Below are positions 12,591 through 17,962 of a stretch of 17,962 nt of DNA, one piece after another. The notes below the pieces were generated by a model. That model did not search any database and had not been told where the DNA came from. It saw nothing but the letters and a program-made list of their open reading frames with translations. The first letter of the stretch is position 1; every line of letters starts with the position of its first letter. The DNA is from Clostridia bacterium (GTDB lineage: Bacteria; Bacillota; Clostridia; Oscillospirales; QAMX01), in assembly GCA_017556885.1 (NCBI GenBank), contig JAFYLV010000181.1, positions 1 through 17,962 of the forward strand, written 5' to 3'. The translations under genes and the position numbers were made by a program.

Positions 12591-15068
12591 TCAGATACCG
12601 AGCTTCTCGCGGCGGATCTTCTCCAGGGTGGTGAAGTTGAACTTGGAGGTGTGGCCGGGCAGGGGGAGGATCTTCTCGTTGATGGCATCAAGCAGCCAGT
12701 CCGCCTGGGGATAGTAGAACTTATCCAGCTCGGGGCAGGGAGAGATCTCGTTGGGGGCACCGACGACAACGGGAGGTGCATCGAGATAATCGAAGGCCAT
12801 CTCGGTGATGTTGCGGGCCATATCGTTGAGGTGAGAGCCGCGCTCGCAGGCATCGGAAACGAGGACGATGCGGCCGGTCTTCTTCACGCTCTCAATAACG
12901 GGCTCGTAGTTGAAGGGAACGATGGAGCGGGCGTCGATGACCTCAGCCTCCAGGCCGAACTTCTCGGAGAGGAGCTTTGCGGCATCGAGGGCCGGGTAGA
13001 GGGTAGCACCGACGGAGAGGATGGTGATATCCTTACCCTCGCGCTTGATGTCGGGCTCTCCGATGGCGACCTCGTAGTAACCCTCGGGCACGCCTTCCTT
13101 ATGGAACTGCTCGCCCATGTCGTAGATCTTCTGGCTTTCAAAGAAGATGACGGGGTCGGTGCCGGACAGAGCGGCGTTCATAAGACCCTTGGCATCGTAG
13201 GGAGTTGCGGGGAATACGACCTTCAGGCCGGGGATGTGGCTGCAGAGGCTGGACCAGTCCTGAGCGTGCTGAGCACCGTACTTGGCACCGCAGGAAACGC
13301 GAAGGACAACAGGCATCTTCAGAACGCCGGCGCTCATGGACTGCCACTTGGCCAGCCGGTTGAAGACTTCGTCACCGGCGCGGCCGAGGAAGTCACAGTA
13401 CATCAGCTCGGGGATGGCGCGGCCGCCGCAGAGACCGTAACCGACGGAAGCGGCAACAATGGTACCCTCGGAGATGGGGGAGTTGAAGAAGCGGTGGTAG
13501 GGCAGGCTCTCGGTCATGCCGCCGTAAACGCCAAAGGCGCCGCCCCAGTCACGGTTATCCTCACCGAAGGCGATGAGGGTGGGATCCTCATAGAACTTGT
13601 CGAAGATGGACTCAAAGAGAGCATCGCGGATGTTGAAGCACTTGAGCTTGGAGACAGGCTTGCCCTCAGCGTCAAAGGCGTAGCGGATCTTCTGGGCATT
13701 CTTCTTAACGCGGGAGTTGTCCTCCTTCGCGGTGAGAACGTCGGGCTTGCGGTCATCCATCTTGGGCTTGTGCTCATTGGAGAACATGAAGTTGCGGATA
13801 ACATCGGGGTCCTTCGCAGGATCCATACGGGGGCTGATCTCGTCGTCGATGGAGAGCTTGAGGATGCGGGTGATGCGCTCCTTGACGGACTCGTTGATGG
13901 CATCGAGCTTGGAATCGTCAGCAATGCCGTTCTTGATGAGCTCGGCACGGAAGGCAGCGATGGAATCCTGCTGCTTCCAGGCTTCGATCTCCTCGTCGGT
14001 GCGGTAGGTGTTGGCGTCGGTGGTGGAGTGACCGACATAGCGGTAGGTCACGGTATCCATCAGGACGGGACCGCGGCGCTCCTCGATGATCTTTCTCTTG
14101 CGCTTGAAGGCATCGATAACGGCGAGGGGATTGTAGCCGTCGATACGCTCGGAATGCATCTGGTCGGGGTTGATACCGGCACCGACGCGGGCGAGGATGT
14201 CGTAGGCCATGGTCTCGCCGCGGGTCTGACCGCCCATACCGTAGGAGTTGTTGAGGAAGTTGAAGATGATGGGCAGACCGCCGTTGTGGGCAGCATCCCA
14301 CAGCTCCTTGAACTGGTCGATGCCGGCGAAGTTGAGGGCTTCCCAGACAGGACCGCAGCCGAGGCAGGCATCGCCGGCGTTGCAGACGACGAGACCGGGC
14401 TTCTCATTGACCTTCTTATAGAGGGCAGCACCGACGCTGATACCGGCGGAGCCGCCGACGATGGCGTTGTTGGGATAAATGCCGAAGGGAGTGAAGAAGA
14501 CGTGCATGGAGTTGCCGAGGCCGCGGGTGAAGCCGGTGGTGCGGCCGAAGAGCTCGCTCATGAAGCCGTAGAGCAGGAAGTCCTCAGCAAGGTCCTTCAT
14601 GTCGCCGGTGGTGTTGCGGGCCTCGACGGGCTTGAGAATATCGCCGCCGAAGAAGTCCTTCATGATCTTGTAGAGCTCATCCTTGGGCAGGTGCTTGATG
14701 GCAGCCATACCCTTGGCGATCACTTCACCGTGGCTTCTGTGGGAGCCGAAGATGTAGTCATCCATGGTCAGGGTGTAGGCCATACCGACAGCGGCAGCCT
14801 CCTGACCGGTGTAAAGGTGGGCAGGTCCGACGTAGGTGTAGTCAACACCGTTGTAATGCTTGGTGGAGCGCACGGAGTAGAGCATGGTCTCGAACTCACG
14901 GATGTACTGCATGTCGCGGTAGATACCGATGAGGTCGTCATTGGTGAAATTCTTGGCCTTGATCTCATCGGCCATGGTCTTGGAATAGGCGTTCAGGGGA
15001 ATGTCCTTGAAGTGGATTTTACCGGGCTTGCGTACCTCGGCGGGATCGACAAATTGATTCTTCGGCAT
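12591..15068 (-). CDS. Fused E1 alpha-beta of a thiamine-diphosphate 2-oxoacid/acetoin dehydrogenase complex
   Basis: 825 residues. The first half is E1 alpha: HRSHGEVIAKG (110-120) and the ThDP-Mg site from GDA (232-234) to NNS (273-275), where most E1 alphas read GDG or GDGA. Residues about 410-475 form a charged linker. The rest is E1 beta: FGEDN (501-505), PISEGTIVAASVGYGL (531-546) and a long C-terminal transketolase domain. The complex decarboxylates a 2-oxoacid, or cleaves acetoin, onto the lipoyl arm of E2. The fused arrangement occurs in several anaerobes. Pyruvate, branched-chain and acetoin types cannot be separated by eye. AAGGAG at 15078-15083, 9 nt upstream, sets the start; E3 ends 23 nt before it. 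The gene lies inside a rhamnose operon rather than with lipoate or central-metabolism genes. Confidence 0.9.
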   Translation of the reverse strand: MPKNQFVDPAEVRKPGKIHFKDIPLNAYSKTMADEIKAKNFTNDDLIGIYRDMQYIREFETMLYSVRSTKHYNGVDYTYVGPAHLYTGQEAAAVGMAYTLTMDDYIFGSHRSHGEVIAKGMAAIKHLPKDELYKIMKDFFGGDILKPVEARNTTGDMKDLAEDFLLYGFMSELFGRTTGFTRGLGNSMHVFFTPFGIYPNNAIVGGSAGISVGAALYKKVNEKPGLVVCNAGDACLGCGPVWEALNFAGIDQFKELWDAAHNGGLPIIFNFLNNSYGMGGQTRGETMAYDILARVGAGINPDQMHSERIDGYNPLAVIDAFKRKRKIIEERRGPVLMDTVTYRYVGHSTTDANTYRTDEEIEAWKQQDSIAAFRAELIKNGIADDSKLDAINESVKERITRILKLSIDDEISPRMDPAKDPDVIRNFMFSNEHKPKMDDRKPDVLTAKEDNSRVKKNAQKIRYAFDAEGKPVSKLKCFNIRDALFESIFDKFYEDPTLIAFGEDNRDWGGAFGVYGGMTESLPYHRFFNSPISEGTIVAASVGYGLCGGRAIPELMYCDFLGRAGDEVFNRLAKWQSMSAGVLKMPVVLRVSCGAKYGAQHAQDWSSLCSHIPGLKVVFPATPYDAKGLMNAALSGTDPVIFFESQKIYDMGEQFHKEGVPEGYYEVAIGEPDIKREGKDITILSVGATLYPALDAAKLLSEKFGLEAEVIDARSIVPFNYEPVIESVKKTGRIVLVSDACERGSHLNDMARNITEMAFDYLDAPPVVVGAPNEISPCPELDKFYYPQADWLLDAINEKILPLPGHTSKFNFTTLEKIRREKLGI

Positions 15069-15091
15069 GATTTTTCTCTCCTTTTTATATA

Positions 15092-16453
15092 TCAGTCAAA
15101 AATAAACTCGCGCATAACTTCGCCCACGGTGGGATGGGGGAACACAAGGCGCTCCAGGTCCGCAAGGCGCAGTTCACGGTTGAGCATCAGAGCCGCGGAA
15201 ACGATGATCTCCGAGCAGGGGTTGCCCATCATGTGGACACCCAGCAGCTTGTGGCTCTTCTTATCGATGACGGCCTTGCAGATGCCCTCGCCGCCCTCGT
15301 TCTCCGCAAGGAAACGGCCGGAGTAGGCCATGGGGATCTTGCGCTCCTCGGCATCTATGCCCTTCTTCTTTGCGCTGTCAAGGGTCTCGCCGACGCTCGC
15401 GACCTCGGGATTGGTGTAGATAACGGAGGGGATCTCGTTGTAGTTCATGCTGTCCTTGCGGCCGAGCATGGTGTTGATGGCGACCTCCGCCTCACGGTAG
15501 GCGGTGTGGGCAAGCATGATGCGGGCATTGACGTCACCCGCGGCGAAAACGCCGGGAACGTTGGTCTTCATCTGGTCATCGGTGAGAATGGCACCGCGCT
15601 CGCAGGCCACGCCGATGCTCTCCAGGCCGATGTTTGCCGTAACGGCGCGGCGGCCGATGGAGCTGAGGATCTTCTCTGCCTTGACGGACTCGCGCTTGCC
15701 GTCCTTCTCGTAGATGACCTCACCGGGCTTGACCTCAACGACCTTTGCGCCGAGGCGGAAGATGATGCCCTTCTTCTCATAGTGCTTCTGCAGCATGGCG
15801 GAGATCTCGCGGTCGGTGGGACCAGCGATCTTGTCCATCATCTCGACGATCTCGATGTGAGCGCCTGCAGAGCAGAAGTAGGAAGCCATCTCCAGGCCGA
15901 TGACGCCGCCGCCGATAACGCAGAGGCTCTCGGGCACATGATCCAGATCCAGGATCTCACGGTTGGTCAGCACATGACCCGCCGCAAGGCCCTCGCGCAG
16001 ACCGGGGATGGGAGGCACAAGTGCCTCGGAGCCGGTAGCGATGAGCAACTTTGCGGTCTCATAGGTCTTACCCTCGGCCTCAACGGAGAAGCCGTTTGCG
16101 GTGCGGCCCGTGATCTTGCCTTCGGCGTAGACCACCTCGACCTTGTACTTCTTCATGGCAGCACCGATGCCGCCGACAAGGGTCTTGACGACCTTGTTCT
16201 TGCGGTTGACGACAAAGGCATGGTCGAGCTTTGCGCCGGTGGTGGAAACACCGTACTTCTCGCCGTAGCCGTTGGCATAGTCATAGATCTTTGCAGAGTT
16301 GAGCAGGGTCTTGGAGGGGATGCAGCCCTCATTGAGGCAAACACCGCCGAGGGCGCGCTTCTCAATGACGAGGGTCTTCATACCCTCCGCACCGGCGCGC
16401 TCCGCCGCACGGTAACCGGCAGGGCCGCCGCCGAGAACGATCAGATCATACAT
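15092..16453 (-). CDS. lpdA: Dihydrolipoyl dehydrogenase (E3)
   Basis: Reoxidises the dihydrolipoyl arm of E2 and passes electrons to NAD through FAD and a disulfide. 453 residues. GGGPAG (8-13) binds FAD, and GGVCLNEGCIPSK (36-48) holds the redox pair Cys39/Cys44. IGGGVIG (180-186) is the NAD site, and the C-terminal HPTVGE (440-445) gives the His440-Glu445 active-site pair contributed by the partner subunit. There is no N-terminal lipoyl domain, unlike some Clostridial E3 proteins. The start is set by GGAGGG (16463-16468), which abuts the TAA of the E2 gene 9 nt before the ATG. It serves the E1 and E2 encoded on either side; no other lipoyl-carrying protein is in the window. Confidence 0.95.
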   Translation of the reverse strand: MYDLIVLGGGPAGYRAAERAGAEGMKTLVIEKRALGGVCLNEGCIPSKTLLNSAKIYDYANGYGEKYGVSTTGAKLDHAFVVNRKNKVVKTLVGGIGAAMKKYKVEVVYAEGKITGRTANGFSVEAEGKTYETAKLLIATGSEALVPPIPGLREGLAAGHVLTNREILDLDHVPESLCVIGGGVIGLEMASYFCSAGAHIEIVEMMDKIAGPTDREISAMLQKHYEKKGIIFRLGAKVVEVKPGEVIYEKDGKRESVKAEKILSSIGRRAVTANIGLESIGVACERGAILTDDQMKTNVPGVFAAGDVNARIMLAHTAYREAEVAINTMLGRKDSMNYNEIPSVIYTNPEVASVGETLDSAKKKGIDAEERKIPMAYSGRFLAENEGGEGICKAVIDKKSHKLLGVHMMGNPCSEIIVSAALMLNRELRLADLERLVFPHPTVGEVMREFIFD

Positions 16454-16468
16454 CGTTTTTCGCCCTCC

Positions 16469-17719
16469 TTACTTTGCCAGCAGCAGGCTGAAGTTCTCCA
16501 GGTTGTTGCCGAGATCCTTCAGGAAGCGGGCAGCGGGAGCGCCGTCCACCACACGGTGGTCGAAGGTCAGGGAGAGAGCCATGGCCGGGTAGGCCTTGAG
16601 CTCGCCGTTCACCTCACGCACACGGGTGGAGATGGTGTTGACACCGAGGATACCCGTCTGCGGGGGATTGATGACGGGGGTAAAGCTCTCGATACCGAAG
16701 GCACCGAGGTTGGAGACGGTGAAGGAACCGCCGCTCATCTCTGCGGCGGAGAGGGTGCCCTCCTGGGCAGCCTTGGCAAGGCGCTTGACCTCAGCGGAGA
16801 TGGCCAGCAGGCTCAGCTTCTCCGCATTGCGGATGACCGGCACAACGAGACCCTTGGGGGTATCGCAGGCAAAGCCGAGGTGCACGGTGTTGAAATACTT
16901 CATATTGTCGCCGTCGAAGTTGGCGTTGAGGTCGGGGTGGGCAAGCAGGGTGCGGGAAACGGCAAAGAGCACCACGTCGTTGAGGGTGACACCGCCGAGA
17001 CCCAGAGCCTCCGCCGCCTTCGCGGACTTGCGGAAGGCCATGATGGCAGAGGCATCGAAGGAGCTGGTCTCGGTGAGCTGAGCCATCTCGGAGAGAGACT
17101 TGTGCATGTTCTCCGCGATGATGCGGCGCATGCGGCTGATGGGCTCCACGGTGAACTCGTCCTCCGCGGCAGCGGGAGCGGCGGCAGGTGCGGGAGCGGC
17201 AGCCTCGGCAGCCTTGCTCACAGGACGGCCGGCATCGAGCCATGCGTTGACGTCGCGCTCGATGATGCGGCCCTCGGGACCGGTACCGCCGATCTCGGCA
17301 AGGTCAGCGCCCGCCTTCTCGGCGAGATTTCTTGCACGGGGAGAGGCGAAAATACGGTCGCCCTCACGCTTTGCGGGAGCGGCGGCAGGTGCTGCAGCAG
17401 CAGGAGCCTCGGCGGCGGCTGCGGGCTTCTCTTCTGCGGGAGCCTCCGCCTTAGCAGCGCCGGGAACGTCGAAGCTCTCACCGGGAGCACCGATCACACA
17501 GACAGGTGCCTTGATGGGGAGCTCGTCGCCGGGCTCGCACAGCAGTGCAAGAACGGTACCCTCTACCTCGGACTCCTCGTCAAAGGCAGACTTTCCGTTT
17601 TCAATGGAAAAGAGTTTGTCGCCGGTCTTGACCGTGTCGCCGACCTGGATATACCACTCGGCGAGGACAGCAGATTCTTCGGACACGCCCTTCTGGGGCA
17701 TCAGAATGATGTTTGCCAT
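16469..17719 (-). CDS. Dihydrolipoyl acyltransferase (E2) of the 2-oxoacid/acetoin dehydrogenase complex
   Basis: 416 residues, the core of the complex. One lipoyl domain (1 to about 80) has its lipoyl lysine at Lys43 in IENGKSAF (39-46), where ETDKA is more usual. An Ala-Pro linker (about 88-117) leads to a peripheral-subunit-binding domain from ASPRARNLAEKAG to VNAWLDAG (about 122-162). A second Ala-Pro linker (about 167-185) follows. The acyltransferase domain then runs to the end with the catalytic HRVVDG at 388-393 (His388, Asp392). The layout matches AcoC and PdhC alike. AGGAGG at 17726-17731, 6 nt before the ATG, fixes the start. It lies 34 nt after the DeoR-type regulator on the same strand and is the first of three consecutive complex genes. 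Confidence 0.93.
   Translation of the reverse strand: MANIILMPQKGVSEESAVLAEWYIQVGDTVKTGDKLFSIENGKSAFDEESEVEGTVLALLCEPGDELPIKAPVCVIGAPGESFDVPGAAKAEAPAEEKPAAAAEAPAAAAPAAAPAKREGDRIFASPRARNLAEKAGADLAEIGGTGPEGRIIERDVNAWLDAGRPVSKAAEAAAPAPAAAPAAAEDEFTVEPISRMRRIIAENMHKSLSEMAQLTETSSFDASAIMAFRKSAKAAEALGLGGVTLNDVVLFAVSRTLLAHPDLNANFDGDNMKYFNTVHLGFACDTPKGLVVPVIRNAEKLSLLAISAEVKRLAKAAQEGTLSAAEMSGGSFTVSNLGAFGIESFTPVINPPQTGILGVNTISTRVREVNGELKAYPAMALSLTFDHRVVDGAPAARFLKDLGNNLENFSLLLAK
17172..17392. repeat. 20-bp direct repeat coding the two Ala-Pro linkers of E2
   Basis: The same 20 bases, GCGGGAGCGGCGGCAGGTGC, occur at 17172-17191 and 17373-17392, 201 bp (67 codons) apart and in the same reading frame. They encode APAAAP in the flexible linkers on both sides of the subunit-binding domain. 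Recombination between them would delete that domain in frame. Confidence 0.8.
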
Positions 17720-17753
17720 ATGATTCCTCCTGCTTAATGCATTTTTTACCTAA

Positions 17754-17962
17754 TTAATAAATAATTTTCTCCTCCGGGATTCCGCCGGCGGCATCGCCGG
17801 GATCCCGGTCGCAAATGATGATGTCCACATCCTCCGGACGGGCGAAGGTATATGGAAGCGTTTTGCCAAGTTTGGTGCTGTCCATCAGCAAAATGACCCG
17901 ACGGGCCTTGGCGATCACGGCGCGTTTCAGCTCCGATTCACCGATGTGGCCGTTGGAAAAAC
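17754..17962 (-). CDS. DeoR-family transcriptional regulator, C-terminal part, runs in from beyond the window
   Basis: The minus strand has 69 codons open from the window edge to TAA at 17756-17754. It reads NGHIGESELKRAVIAKA, then ARRVILLMDSTKLGKTLP, then PEDVDIIICD. This is the last part of a DeoRC sugar-phosphate-binding domain: an E-x-x-x-K-R-A helix, then V-I-L-L-M-D-S-T-K before a conserved DVD strand. The DNA-binding N-terminus is outside the window. It precedes the E2 gene by 34 nt on the same strand with no clear terminator or promoter between, so it is probably the first gene of the operon it controls. A DeoR-type RhaR regulates rhamnose genes in Bacillus, which suggests the same role here and a phosphorylated sugar as effector. 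Confidence 0.8.
   Translation of the reverse strand, partial: FSNGHIGESELKRAVIAKARRVILLMDSTKLGKTLPYTFARPEDVDIIICDRDPGDAAGGIPEEKIIY

Noticed and set aside
15069..15110. AT-rich TATATA region before the E1 gene as a promoter
   Set aside because: No acceptable -35 at 16-18 nt spacing; the region is just the E1 leader and the end of the E3 gene.
12558..17737. Very long open frames on the plus strand (12558-15326 and 15134-17737) opposite the E1, E3 and E2 genes
   Set aside because: They mirror the codon pattern of the true genes: low-complexity, Gly/Ala/Val/Asp-rich translations, no domain match, and no ribosome sites. The opposite strand encodes recognisable enzymes throughout.
1..17962. CRISPR arrays, tRNA/rRNA genes, IS ends, phage or toxin-antitoxin genes
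   Set aside because: None seen on either strand; the few repeats present are coding linkers or single hairpins.

Overview
The window looks like the chromosome of a strictly anaerobic, GC-rich member of the Clostridia (Oscillospiraceae-like gut bacteria are the best guess). The reasons are AGGAGG-type ribosome sites before nearly every gene, sigma-A promoters with TTGACA and 17-bp spacing, tight operons, and a gene content devoted to plant and mucin sugars. The lineage is inferred from style; no marker gene is present. No RNA gene, IS element, CRISPR array or phage gene was seen, and no gene-free stretch exceeds 300 bases.

Layout. (1) 1-456, minus: the N-terminal part of a tagaturonate reductase (uxaB), with a promoter at 492-520. 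(2) 589-888, plus: a small DUF1294 membrane protein behind an extended -10 promoter. (3) 951-4790, plus: a three-gene unit of Gfo/Idh/MocA oxidoreductase, divergent GH32-like glycosidase, and second Gfo/Idh/MocA oxidoreductase. It is driven by a near-consensus promoter at 885-913 and ends at a bidirectional terminator at 4809-4843. (4) 17962-4852, minus: one long co-directional run, in transcription order a DeoR-family regulator (3' end only), E2, E3, a fused alpha-beta E1, a SorE-like zinc dehydrogenase, a class II aldolase-SDR fusion, a PHP-domain protein, rhamnulokinase, L-rhamnose isomerase, and a homologue of the Anabaena sensory rhodopsin transducer (ASRT). Gaps run from a 4-nt overlap to about 35 nt. 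The exception is an 86-nt gap at 9259-9344 that holds a 15-bp perfect dyad and a consensus-like promoter.

How the genes may work together. RhaA, RhaB and the aldolase half of the fusion give the standard route from L-rhamnose to rhamnulose, rhamnulose-1-phosphate, and then DHAP plus L-lactaldehyde. A DeoR-type regulator fits the RhaR type known in Bacillus. The unusual part is that a complete 2-oxoacid/acetoin-dehydrogenase-type complex and a SorE-like/SrlD-like dehydrogenase pair sit in the same transcription unit. Two readings are offered in the findings: oxidation of the three-carbon product to acetyl-CoA, or a reduction-oxidation relay that turns the phosphorylated deoxy-sugar into an acetoin-like methyl ketone that the E1 complex could cleave. 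Both are inference. The plus-strand unit may be an oxidoreductase-assisted glycoside degradation module; its GH32-like enzyme lacks the usual catalytic glutamate. No transporter gene for any of these sugars is in the window.
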